Positions 1 through 8,732 of a stretch of 64,000 bases of DNA are shown piece by piece. Origin of the DNA: Planctomycetota bacterium (lineage in GTDB: Bacteria > Planctomycetota > B15-G4 > SIAN01). The stretch spans positions 558,001 through 622,000 of the forward strand of contig JANQQL010000010.1 of assembly GCA_028289345.1 (NCBI GenBank), in the 5' to 3' direction. The notes under the pieces were generated by a model that saw only the letters and a list, made by a program, of their open reading frames with translations, did not search any database and was not told the origin of the DNA. Both the position numbers and the translations under genes were made by a program. The first letter of the stretch is position 1, and each line of letters begins with the position of its first letter.

Positions 1-1463
1 CCGGCACCAGTAGCTCTGGAGGATCGGTCACGTTCTCCGTCACCGACGTGAGCGAAGGACTCCTTGACGACGGCAACTCGGATTTCACCAATGACTTCGC
101 CGACGTGATGAACGGCATGACGGTCGGCAGCGCCGCGGACACGACTCGCGGCATCGTTTTCAGCTGGGGTTCCGACTCGTTCTACGAACAGGAAATCATT
201 CCCGCGGAGCGCGATCTGACGGACGACGTCTATCTGAGCTTCCGCGCCTGCCAGGCAACCCGCCACCCGAACACCATTGCCCAGCTCGGGGACTTGACGT
301 TCACCGTGACCCTGGTCGACGGTGCCCTGAACGAAAGCTCCATTCGTATCGATGCTTACGGAGGAGGGATCGAGGAGCCTTACGCTCGAAGCGGCTGTGG
401 AACCGGAACGGGCTGGGGCAACGAGTTTGAAACCATTCGCATTCGACTGACCGACTTCTTGAACAACGGCTCCAGTCTTGACCTCTCCGACGTCGCCGCG
501 ATTCGTTTCGATTTCGGCCCGAGCTTCGGTTCATCGCTCGGACGTCTCGGGCTGGATGAAATCACCATCTCCCGCGACGCCTCCCCGCCGCTGACCGGAG
601 TCTTGACCCTCGCGCTGCTCGACGACTTGACGGTGATTCCTCCGGACGTGACCACCGACATCCACGTGAGCATCACGGCTTCCAGCGAAAGCCTGGTCCC
701 AGGGTCGGCAACGATGCACTATCGCTTCAACGGCGGCGTGTTCGCGACGCCTCCGCTCATCGCGACGGGGATGCCGGGCGAATACTCGGCAACTCTTCCA
801 GCCCCCTCCTGTGGCGACACTCCCGAGATCTACTTCAGCGCCGAAGGCTCATTGTCTGGGCAACAGACCCTTCCCGAAGATGCTCCGAGCAGCGTGTTCT
901 CTTCTCTGGTGGGCAACCTTTCGGTCAACTTCGCGGACGACTTCGAAAACGACCAGGGCTGGACCGCCGAGAACTTGGGGGCAACCACCGGGGATTGGCA
1001 GCGAGGAGTGCCCGTGAACGATCCGGGCTGGGCGTATGACCCGGCGGCGGACGGAGACGGCAGCGGCAGTTGCTACCTCACCCAGAACCAAGTCGGCAAC
1101 ACCGATGTCGACAATGGCTCGGTGCGCCTCAACTCCCCGACCTTCGATGCCACCGGGGATCTCGTCTTGATCCAGTACTTCTACTTCCTTCGTCTCACCA
1201 ACACCGATGGCACTGACCGGCTCTTGGTCGAATACAGCAGCAACGGAGCGGCCGGTCCATGGACGACCCTGGTCGCCCATCAAACGGATGGTGGTCTCCA
1301 GTGGCGCTCCCACTTGATCACTCACGAGGACATCCTCAACGCCGGCGCCTCCCTGTCTGCGACCGCACGGATTCGATTCACCGCCAACGACACCGGGACC
1401 CAGAGCATCGTCGAGGCAGGAGTCGATGGGTTCACGGTTGAAACCGCACAATGTTCCGAATGA
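1..1463 (+). CDS. C-terminal part of a large secreted protein (5' end outside window)
   Basis: The frame is open from the first complete codon at base 3, so these 486 residues are the end of a longer protein and the in-frame GTG at 48 is probably internal. Three regions are visible: a beta-rich segment (about residues 1-180) ending in RLGLDEITISRD, a middle segment typical of linker beta domains (about 200-290), and a final block of about 165 residues beginning DDFENDQGW and containing GDWQRGVP and SPTFDATG, which reads like a MAM/jelly-roll-type adhesive domain. There is no catalytic motif in the visible part. In secreted proteins of this lineage such a block often follows a peptidase (family knowledge), but the enzyme part, if any, lies upstream. 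The next gene starts 8 bp after the stop, so the two are probably cotranscribed. Confidence 0.8.
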   Translation, partial: GTSSSGGSVTFSVTDVSEGLLDDGNSDFTNDFADVMNGMTVGSAADTTRGIVFSWGSDSFYEQEIIPAERDLTDDVYLSFRACQATRHPNTIAQLGDLTFTVTLVDGALNESSIRIDAYGGGIEEPYARSGCGTGTGWGNEFETIRIRLTDFLNNGSSLDLSDVAAIRFDFGPSFGSSLGRLGLDEITISRDASPPLTGVLTLALLDDLTVIPPDVTTDIHVSITASSESLVPGSATMHYRFNGGVFATPPLIATGMPGEYSATLPAPSCGDTPEIYFSAEGSLSGQQTLPEDAPSSVFSSLVGNLSVNFADDFENDQGWTAENLGATTGDWQRGVPVNDPGWAYDPAADGDGSGSCYLTQNQVGNTDVDNGSVRLNSPTFDATGDLVLIQYFYFLRLTNTDGTDRLLVEYSSNGAAGPWTTLVAHQTDGGLQWRSHLITHEDILNAGASLSATARIRFTANDTGTQSIVEAGVDGFTVETAQCSE

Positions 1464-1471
1464 GGGAATTC

Positions 1472-2137
1472 ATGACTACCAATCGACGAGGACCAACGAT
1501 GTTTTCCCTTCTGCTCACGGCGGTGTTCAGCATGCAGGCATCCGCCATGCTTCCGCAATCTCACTCGACCTCTCCGGCGACCCCGGTGGCCGTGGAGAAT
1601 GTCGTGTCGATTCAACCGTTCGAGCTGGAAGCTCCCGCGAAGCACCTGTGGAGGGTGGAACAACCGATGGTCACCTCCGGGTACTTGCTGGTGCTCAAGG
1701 TGGATCCGGCCCTGGTCGTTCCTCGCCAGGTCGCCGAGCCGGTCCTGTACGTCGGACATCAGACCGCCGAACGAGTGAACGTCGGCTCGGAATCCGGACA
1801 CGTCATTGCCATCCTTCCGGCCCAGATCGATCCCGAAAAGCCAGACTACCTCGACCTTTCGGAGCAATTGTTCTGGTTCGGTTCGCCGGAACTCCCGGAA
1901 CGGGTAGACGCCAAGCGCATCGCCGCCGAGCACCAGGAAGCGATCGCGGCAGGCATTCGCCCGTTCGGTGCGGAGAAGATCGCGACCGCCATGGCTCGAG
2001 GTGGACTTGTCAACGAGAAAGCCTCGAAGCGTGACCTGATTCACGATGCCATGCGACGACTGGTTCGAGAGTACTCGCCCCAAGAACGTTCCTTGGTGGA
2101 AGGAGTGCTGAAGTCTCGCCCCGCGAAACGGCGTTAG
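1472..2137 (+). CDS. Small exported protein of unknown function
   Basis: A 221-residue protein, not recognised. From ATG 1472 the N-terminus is MTTNRRGPTMFSLLLTAVFS, a basic n-region followed by a hydrophobic core and an A-x-A-like site, so it is probably exported. AGGG lies six bases upstream of 1472. A second ATG at 1499 also has an AGGA in front and would give a shorter signal peptide. The mature part has a beta-rich first half and a charged helical second half (EHQEAIAAG, DLIHDAMRRLVREY). It begins 8 bp after the preceding secreted-protein gene and ends before a clear terminator hairpin, so the two form the end of one transcription unit. Confidence 0.7.
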   Translation: MTTNRRGPTMFSLLLTAVFSMQASAMLPQSHSTSPATPVAVENVVSIQPFELEAPAKHLWRVEQPMVTSGYLLVLKVDPALVVPRQVAEPVLYVGHQTAERVNVGSESGHVIAILPAQIDPEKPDYLDLSEQLFWFGSPELPERVDAKRIAAEHQEAIAAGIRPFGAEKIATAMARGGLVNEKASKRDLIHDAMRRLVREYSPQERSLVEGVLKSRPAKRR

Positions 2138-2194
2138 TCCGGGCCAACGCGGCGCCCAACAACACCACTCCCAGACGCTTCTCCTCACCTCCAC

Positions 2195-2234
2195 GCGGCC
2201 GTCGTTGCCCATCCAACGGCGGCCGCTTCTTTCG
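2195..2234 (+). terminator. Intrinsic terminator after the 1472-2137 gene
   Basis: A 13-bp stem (2195-2207 with 2214-2226, one G-T wobble) with a six-base loop is followed by TTCTTTC on the plus strand. It lies 58 bp past the stop codon, between two convergent genes. The tail on the minus strand is not T-rich, so it mainly serves the plus-strand unit. Confidence 0.7.
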
Positions 2235-2292
2235 TGGCTGTCCGGCAGATTCTCACTGCCATTCCATGGCCCTCCCCGTCCCAGGGAGGCAC

Positions 2293-5200
2293 TTACGGTT
2301 CGACAATCTCCAAAAACTGATCGGCCGGGACGGCGGTCAGTGTTTGCTGTTGGCCACTCGGCCAACGAACTTCCACTCGGTCCGCCTTCGAGTTGGCTCC
2401 CAGGCCGAAATGGATGCCGTGATTCTGGGAGTAGCGGTGCATTCCACCCGTGCATTCCCATCGCTGGGTTCGGCCCCCTGTGGTCACGGTGATGACCGCA
2501 CCGATGCCGTCCCGGTTGGAACGGGTCCCGACCAACTCGACCGCGAGCCAGTGATTTTCATTCTGAGTGGTGTTTTCGAAGAGTTGGAATGGACCGTCGT
2601 CGGAGAAGTACCGATTCTCGCTCCGGATCAATCTGGGTCCTTCCCCGTTGGTGACGAACAAGTCCACTTTGCCATCCCGGTTGTAATCCAACCGGATGAC
2701 CGACTCCCCTCGCCCCAGAGTGCTTCCTGCGGCGCCCGCGGCGTCGAGCACCACCTCGAACGTGCCGTCTCCTTGATTCGACAGCAGGACGTTGGGACTG
2801 TTGACCGTGGGAGTGGTCGTCACCACGTACAGATCGAGATCCATGTCGTTGTCAAAGTCTGCGGCAACCACGGACTGTGACTCCGTCCCGAGTCCCTGCA
2901 ACCCTGCCATTGCCGAGGTGTTCTTGTAACGCCCGTTCTTGAGAGTCAGCATCCAGTCATCGAATCCTCCGGACATCGGTGGTTCGCCCCCGATGGGGGT
3001 GAGCTCCGACAACAGATCCGGAGACTCGACGACGATGAGGAACTTCTTGTAACTAATACTGTTGCAGAGGACCTTCCACAGACCAGTCGAGTCGTCGAAT
3101 CCAATGAAAACCCCGTTCTGTTCGCCGGGCTCACTCGGGAACATGCCCCAGTTCTCCTGGTCCCGCGACGACAGATAACAGCGTTTGGACTTGGGGTGAT
3201 TTCCGGAAGCTCCGACGTAGATGTCTTCCACGTTCACATTGAGGTGGGAGCCGACAACGAACTTGATGCGTTTCGTTCCTTGCTGACGAAACGTGAAGCC
3301 TCCGTAGCCTCGGTTGGTGAAGAAGCTCCCTTCGATGCTCGTGGGAGTCAGGAAGTGCACGTCGGACCGATTGAAGCTGCGCGCCAAGAAAATCTCATTG
3401 ACACCGTCACCATTGAAGTCCGCGATCACGGCATCCTTCACTCCGTGAATACGAGCCTTCGGTAAATTGATCTCATTGGAGATGTCCATCATGGGGATCG
3501 ACTCGATGGCAAACGCCGTGAGTGGCCCGGTATCCATGAACAGATCGAGTCGTCCATCGCCAGTCAGATCCGCCAACATGCCGAACCGGGCGGTTCCGGT
3601 CGGCACCCCGAGGCTCTCCGTGAGATCGACGAACTGGCCGGAATCTTCCTGTTGGAAGTAGGCGCTTGGCGCCACCCCATCGGGACGGCTTTGGGCCGTC
3701 AGAAGGAAATCCAGCCGCCCGTCCTTGTCATAGTCCAAGGCAAGAGGGGTCCTTCCCCGAGAATGGGGATACTCGAGTCCAAGCTCGGTCTCCACCAATC
3801 GATCGCCGGTGTTCAGGTAGATCGAGTTCGGGTTCTCTCCCTCTCCCCGGCCACCGCCTCGCAAGATCAAAAGCTCGGGGAAGCCGTCATTGTTCACATC
3901 GGCCCATTGGGCTCCGTGAGGATGAGGCGGAACCGGCTCCATCCTCTCCTGGATCACGTTCTTGAAGGTCCCGTCCCCACCGTTGTGCCACAGCTGAGGA
4001 GGGCCGTCGTAGTGATTGTCTGTGAAGATGTCGACGAATCCATCCCGGTCGAAATCGCCTGCCGTCACACCATGGGTGATGCCTCGCTTGATGATGCCGG
4101 CTTGCTGGGTGACCTCCCGAAAGGAGATGGAACCATCGGGGACTTTGGCAGACGGCTCGGGGGCGATTTCATCGCCCGGAGCCTCTTCGGTCACCACGAG
4201 CCGGGTGTCGGCCGGGACATCGGTGAGCACCTGCAAGACACCGCTTGGCCAGCGGACCTCCACCTTGTCTGCGCGTTCGTGCTTCCCCAACCCGAAATGA
4301 ATGCCGTGATTCTGGGAGTGCCGGTGCATGCCTCCCCCATGGTCCCGCCGTTGGGTCACGCCACCCGCCGTGACGGTCACCACCGCGCCAATTCCGTCTC
4401 GATTGGACTGGGTCCCCACCAATTGGATCGACAGCCAGTGGTTGTTGTTGTCGGTGGTGTTTTCGAGAAGCTGAACCGGTCCATCGTCGGAAAAGTGCTC
4501 GGTTTCAAACCGAATCACCTTGGGACCTTCCCCGTTCATCACCAGCAGATCGATCTTTCCATCCCGGTTGTAATCCAGGGTAATGACCGCTTCTCCGCGT
4601 CCCCGTCGGCTGCCCTCGGCGCCTCCGGCTTCGGGCACTCGTTGGAAACTGCCGTCCCCCTGGTTCGAGTAGAGGATGTTCGGAGTGTTCTCTGTTGGAG
4701 TGGTCGTCACCACGTACAGATCCAGGTCCATGTCATTGTCAAAGTCGGCCGCAACCACCGATTCCGATTCCGTGACGATTCCCAGCCCCGAAGCAACAGC
4801 GACATCCGCGTAACGGCCTTCCTGCTTCACGAGGAAGGCGTCTGGCACTCCCCGCGCTTCGTTGGCGTCGAATCCCACGCAGGTCACTTCACCGAGTGGA
4901 TCGCGAGACAAGACGACGAACAAGTAGCTGCGGCGCCCCTGGCTCGCGAACTGAACTTCCCACAGCCGGGTCGAGGGATCAAAGCCCACGAAGATTCCGG
5001 CCTCCTCTTCGGAAGCTCCGGAAAAGAGTCCGTGGTTCCTCGGTTGCTCCGGTGACAGGAACAGCCGGCGCCTCTTCGGATGGTCACCCTCCGCACCGAG
5101 GAAGATCTCGTCGAGGCCGATGTTGATGAGCGGCCCGGCAATAATTTCGATCGAATCGGATCCTTCCTGGCGAAAGGTAAACCCGAGTCGATTCCCATTC

Positions 5201-6183
5201 GTGTTGATGCTCGCTTCGATCATGTTCGGGGACACGAGCTGCACGCGATTCAGCTGGGTTTGTTTCGCAAGGTAGATCTCGTTGCGCCCGTCATTGGTGA
5301 AGTCACCGACCACCAGGTCCCGAATCGTCGGAGCCTTCGCTCGAGGAAGGCCGAGATCGTCGGAAAGGTCCACCATCAAGGTCGGCCGAACAGACAGCGC
5401 GGTCGGCGGAGTGGTGTTGAACAGGACGTCTAGCCGGCCGTCGTCGTCCAAGTCCGCGAGAGCTCCCAGCTGGCAGGTCCCCACCGTCAGTCCCACCGCC
5501 TCGGTCTGGTCCTCGAACTGACCGGAGTCGTCCTGGTGGAAGTACCCGGTCGGGGCCACTCCATCCGGTCGCTCCTGAGCCGCAAGCACGAAGTCCAGCT
5601 TGCCGTCCTGATCGACGTCGAGAGCGAGAGGGGTACGCCCCCGGGAAAGCTCGTAGTCCAATCCCACCTTGGTCTCGACCAAACGACCGTTCTGGTTGAG
5701 GTGGAGAGAGTTCGGACGCTCGCCCTCCCCACGCCCTCCACCGCGCAGAATCAAGAGATCGGGAGCCCCGTCGTTGTTGACGTCCGCCCATTGGCAGCCA
5801 TGAGGGTGTGGGGGCACCGGATCCATCACCGTTTTGACGACGTTCTCGAACGTGCCGTCACCCCGGTTTCGCCACAGCCCTGGGGGGCCGGCGTAGTGGT
5901 TGTTGGTCAGGACATCGACCCATCCGTCACCATCGAAATCCGCGGCAGCGGCGCCATGACTGATCCCCTTTTGGGAGATCTTCGACATCTGGGTGACATC
6001 GCGAAACGACATCGCAGAGCGGGATTCCACCGTCGGTGATGACCGCGATTCGGTGGCCCTTGGCGCATCCTGGGTGGCCGCAATGGCGAGGGAAACCCAT
6101 AGCGCGAACTTCCAATCGAGACACGCCGGTCCCAACACGATTGACGCCCCCATTCTTCCCGAGGAATTCACGAGCAGTCGCAT
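2293..6183 (-). CDS. Tandem-duplicated CRTAC1-type FG-GAP/UnbV secreted protein
   Basis: A 1296-residue exported protein built of two full copies of the same architecture. Each copy begins with SFRxVTQ, runs through FG-GAP/VCBS beta-propeller units (DFDxDGxVDxxT, DVNNDGxPxLLIL, DYDKDGxLDF) and ends in an ASPIC/UnbV domain (HWLxIQLVGTxSNRDGIGA, HFGLG, VEVRWPSG). The copies cover about residues 55-650 and 680-1296. FG-GAP units bind calcium and fold as propellers in known proteins; no enzyme activity can be read here. ATG 6183 is chosen over an upstream TTG because it opens directly into a signal-like N-terminus (MRLLVNSSGRMG, hydrophobic ALWVSLAIAA). No good Shine-Dalgarno is visible. It is divergent from the sulfatase-like gene at 6301. 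Confidence 0.85.
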   Translation of the reverse strand: MRLLVNSSGRMGASIVLGPACLDWKFALWVSLAIAATQDAPRATESRSSPTVESRSAMSFRDVTQMSKISQKGISHGAAAADFDGDGWVDVLTNNHYAGPPGLWRNRGDGTFENVVKTVMDPVPPHPHGCQWADVNNDGAPDLLILRGGGRGEGERPNSLHLNQNGRLVETKVGLDYELSRGRTPLALDVDQDGKLDFVLAAQERPDGVAPTGYFHQDDSGQFEDQTEAVGLTVGTCQLGALADLDDDGRLDVLFNTTPPTALSVRPTLMVDLSDDLGLPRAKAPTIRDLVVGDFTNDGRNEIYLAKQTQLNRVQLVSPNMIEASINTNGNRLGFTFRQEGSDSIEIIAGPLINIGLDEIFLGAEGDHPKRRRLFLSPEQPRNHGLFSGASEEEAGIFVGFDPSTRLWEVQFASQGRRSYLFVVLSRDPLGEVTCVGFDANEARGVPDAFLVKQEGRYADVAVASGLGIVTESESVVAADFDNDMDLDLYVVTTTPTENTPNILYSNQGDGSFQRVPEAGGAEGSRRGRGEAVITLDYNRDGKIDLLVMNGEGPKVIRFETEHFSDDGPVQLLENTTDNNNHWLSIQLVGTQSNRDGIGAVVTVTAGGVTQRRDHGGGMHRHSQNHGIHFGLGKHERADKVEVRWPSGVLQVLTDVPADTRLVVTEEAPGDEIAPEPSAKVPDGSISFREVTQQAGIIKRGITHGVTAGDFDRDGFVDIFTDNHYDGPPQLWHNGGDGTFKNVIQERMEPVPPHPHGAQWADVNNDGFPELLILRGGGRGEGENPNSIYLNTGDRLVETELGLEYPHSRGRTPLALDYDKDGRLDFLLTAQSRPDGVAPSAYFQQEDSGQFVDLTESLGVPTGTARFGMLADLTGDGRLDLFMDTGPLTAFAIESIPMMDISNEINLPKARIHGVKDAVIADFNGDGVNEIFLARSFNRSDVHFLTPTSIEGSFFTNRGYGGFTFRQQGTKRIKFVVGSHLNVNVEDIYVGASGNHPKSKRCYLSSRDQENWGMFPSEPGEQNGVFIGFDDSTGLWKVLCNSISYKKFLIVVESPDLLSELTPIGGEPPMSGGFDDWMLTLKNGRYKNTSAMAGLQGLGTESQSVVAADFDNDMDLDLYVVTTTPTVNSPNVLLSNQGDGTFEVVLDAAGAAGSTLGRGESVIRLDYNRDGKVDLFVTNGEGPRLIRSENRYFSDDGPFQLFENTTQNENHWLAVELVGTRSNRDGIGAVITVTTGGRTQRWECTGGMHRYSQNHGIHFGLGANSKADRVEVRWPSGQQQTLTAVPADQFLEIVEP
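2300..6070 (-). repeat. Internal tandem duplication within the FG-GAP/UnbV gene
   Basis: The gene holds two homologous halves about 1.89 kb (629 codons) apart. For example, the stretch GAGTGGTCGTCACCACGTAC recurs at 2811 and 4698 and the surrounding bases remain very similar. The C-terminal copy is about 2300-4140 and the N-terminal copy about 4190-6070. The phase is kept, so both copies are translated. Confidence 0.8.
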
Positions 6184-6300
6184 GGCTGGATGTACTTCGG
6201 GACGCCGGGAAGTGCGCGACAACCGACCGATGCGGGTGTTGCCTGGAACCCAAGTGTATCATGGTTTCGGTCCCCGCACCCGCTCTCGAGACTCCTTCGA

Positions 6301-8685
6301 ATGAACCCATTGCCCTGGTCTCCTGGGCGCATCCTCGCGCCCATCGCCCTCTCTTCCGCGATCCTCACCATTGCCGTCACTCATGCCCATGGGTGGACTG
6401 AAGACGCCTCTTCCCCGAAGTACGTTTCTCTGCTCGAGGGTTTCGAAGAGGCGGCCGTCAGTGGCCCCCCCATCCCGCGAGCGGAGATCACGACCTACAC
6501 ACGAGGGTTGTTTCGCAACGATTTCTCGTCGGGATTCCATCCCCGTTGGTTCGAAGGTCAGTGGGCCTACGACACCGGAAACGAGCGGGAACCCCTGACC
6601 TCGACGGCGCTGGTGGAAGACCCGGACGGCGACCGCGTCGTGGCTTCCTTGCAGCCGGATGTGGGCGGACTGCACATCGTGCTTCGTTCCATGGTCCCCC
6701 GTTACCAGATCAAGGTTCGCTTGAAGGCCACCTCCCCCGCCGCCTCGGAGCGGCCCGTGCTGCGGGCCACCTGTGCGTCTGGGTATCCGCCGCAAGGAAT
6801 GAACTCCCGCGAGTACCTGTACGTCATCGAGGAAAGCCTCGTCGGCGAAACGAAGGAAGCAAGCCTTGCACCTGGGGAAGACTGGCAAGAGCTGGTTCTC
6901 CTCGTCGACCGGGTCCTGGGCAGCCACTCGGTCCTTGTGGTGCTGGACCCAGACGTGCCGGTTTCCCTGGACTACGTGGAGATGGTTCCCTTGGGCGTCC
7001 TGGCGCAACAGGAGGAATCCGCAGAGTCTCTGGCCCCCGCCCGGCCCGAACGAGTCCGCCTGGAAAGCAGAACCATGGACTGCTTGGTCCTGTCGTCGGG
7101 CGGCCAAGTCGACTTTGACGTGACCGTCCCGACGTCTTCACCACGTCTTGGTTGCTCCCTCGCCTCGGTCGGCGCCCGAGCCCATTCCACCAAGTACCGG
7201 GTGCTCGTCGACGGTGAAGAGGCGGGGGCTCGGACGGTGTCGATTCCGAGGAACCGAGAGAATTCCCGCTTCGCCCCTTGGGAGGTTTCTCTCGAGAAAC
7301 ATGCCGGACGGGAGGTTCGGATCAGCCTACGCTTCGAGGGAGAAGAGCCGCAAGACATCGGACTGTTTGGCGCTCCCAAGCTGCTGGGTGCTCAGAAGTC
7401 CCTGGATCGGCCAAACCTCCTGGTGCTGTCTCTCGATACCTTGCGCGCCGACGCCCTCGGCTGCTACGGAGCCGAGAGACCGACCAGCCCGAACATCGAT
7501 GGATTCGCCAAGCAGGGAGTTCTCTTCGAGCGGAACAACGCCCCGGCATCTCTCACTCTTCCGTGTCACACGTCGATGTTCGGTGGGCAGAACCCGATCG
7601 TTCACGGAGCCAACACGATCAGCAGCCGAGTCTCCGCGGACCGAACCCCGCTGATTTCGGAGCGGCTCCACAGCGCGGGGTACCAATGTGCCGCGTTCAC
7701 GGCCGGTGGCCAGCTCGACCCGAAGTATGGGCTCGATCGAGGATTCGAGTCCTACGACATCGCGGACCCCGCCAAGGTCGTGGTTCGACGCGGAAAGCGC
7801 GTCAATCAGGTCCAACCCGCTCTGGACTGGCTGCGCAGCCACGCGGATCAACAGTTCTACCTATTGATTCACTCCTATCTCGTGCATGGCTTCATCCCGG
7901 AGGAAGAGTACATCCCTCTTTTCCAACAAGATCTGCCGGAACACATTCTTGCGATGACTCGCACCGAGATCTGGAAGCAAGGGGACGCCGGGGATCCCCT
8001 GATCATGGCCCACGCTCGCAACCTGTATGACTCGACGGTTCGGCAGATCGATGAGACCTTGGTCGCGCCGGTGTTGAACTTGGTGGAAGAACTGGGACTC
8101 GCGGACAACACGATCGTCTCCATCATCTCCGACCATGGCGAGGCCTTCTTCGAACACCAGAAGTTTCGGCATGGAAAGGGCATTTGGAAGGAGCTCGTTC
8201 ACGTCCCGTGGATCATGCGAGGTCCTGGATTGCCCGCAGGAGTTCGCTACGAGGAACCCGTCCGGCTGGAAGACTTCACTCCCACCATCGCCTCGCTGCT
8301 CGAACTTCCCTCGGTTCCCTATCAAACGGGGCGCAACGTGCTCGAGCAAGTCGAAGAAACTCCGGACACGATCTTGCACCTCAACCGCCCCACCGTGGGA
8401 CGCTGGGACGGCATCGTCGCGGGGCGCTGGAAGCTGCTTCGCCACGAGCATCTCGGCAAAATCACCACACACCTGTACGACTTGAAAGAGGATCCTTTGG
8501 AGAGCAAGGACCTCTCTTCCGAGCAGCCGCGAGTTCATGAAGGCCTTCTCCGGCGTCTCGAGCACCGCCTTGGCGAGCTGGTCAAGTTGAGGATGCAGCT
8601 TCCAGGAGAGGATGCCGCAGAGATGGAATTGACCCCGGCGCTTCGCGCGCAGCTTCAGGAGCTGGGCTACATCGACGACAACTAG
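6301..8685 (+). CDS. Sulfatase-like hydrolase of the alkaline phosphatase superfamily, with N-terminal beta domains
   Basis: A 794-residue protein starting at ATG 6301 (MNPLPWSP), with a hydrophobic stretch at residues 10-30 that serves as signal peptide or anchor. Residues about 40-365 form two beta-sandwich-like regions. The sulfatase fold begins at about 372 with NLLVLSLDTLRAD (metal-binding Asp378) and has the later metal motif SDHGEAFFEH and the HGKGIWKELVHVP segment. At the nucleophile position the sequence is LTLPCHTSMFGG (Thr419, Pro421, Cys422). This is not the C/S-x-P-x-R signature of formylglycine sulfatases, so a classical sulfatase reaction is doubtful; a Thr nucleophile as in lipoteichoic-acid-synthase-type phosphotransferases is one alternative. 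The C-terminus (LGYIDDN) is typical of this subfamily. It is transcribed divergently from the duplicated UnbV gene. Confidence 0.85.
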   Translation: MNPLPWSPGRILAPIALSSAILTIAVTHAHGWTEDASSPKYVSLLEGFEEAAVSGPPIPRAEITTYTRGLFRNDFSSGFHPRWFEGQWAYDTGNEREPLTSTALVEDPDGDRVVASLQPDVGGLHIVLRSMVPRYQIKVRLKATSPAASERPVLRATCASGYPPQGMNSREYLYVIEESLVGETKEASLAPGEDWQELVLLVDRVLGSHSVLVVLDPDVPVSLDYVEMVPLGVLAQQEESAESLAPARPERVRLESRTMDCLVLSSGGQVDFDVTVPTSSPRLGCSLASVGARAHSTKYRVLVDGEEAGARTVSIPRNRENSRFAPWEVSLEKHAGREVRISLRFEGEEPQDIGLFGAPKLLGAQKSLDRPNLLVLSLDTLRADALGCYGAERPTSPNIDGFAKQGVLFERNNAPASLTLPCHTSMFGGQNPIVHGANTISSRVSADRTPLISERLHSAGYQCAAFTAGGQLDPKYGLDRGFESYDIADPAKVVVRRGKRVNQVQPALDWLRSHADQQFYLLIHSYLVHGFIPEEEYIPLFQQDLPEHILAMTRTEIWKQGDAGDPLIMAHARNLYDSTVRQIDETLVAPVLNLVEELGLADNTIVSIISDHGEAFFEHQKFRHGKGIWKELVHVPWIMRGPGLPAGVRYEEPVRLEDFTPTIASLLELPSVPYQTGRNVLEQVEETPDTILHLNRPTVGRWDGIVAGRWKLLRHEHLGKITTHLYDLKEDPLESKDLSSEQPRVHEGLLRRLEHRLGELVKLRMQLPGEDAAEMELTPALRAQLQELGYIDDN

Positions 8686-8732
8686 TGTTCTGTCCCCTCA
8701 GTTCGTTGGCAGATGCGCCGAAGTGCTCGGTG

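Noticed and set aside
1322..2461. Minus-strand open frame of about 380 codons
   Set aside because: It crosses two plus-strand genes and the terminator at 2195, with an implausible Arg/Ser/Gly-rich composition.
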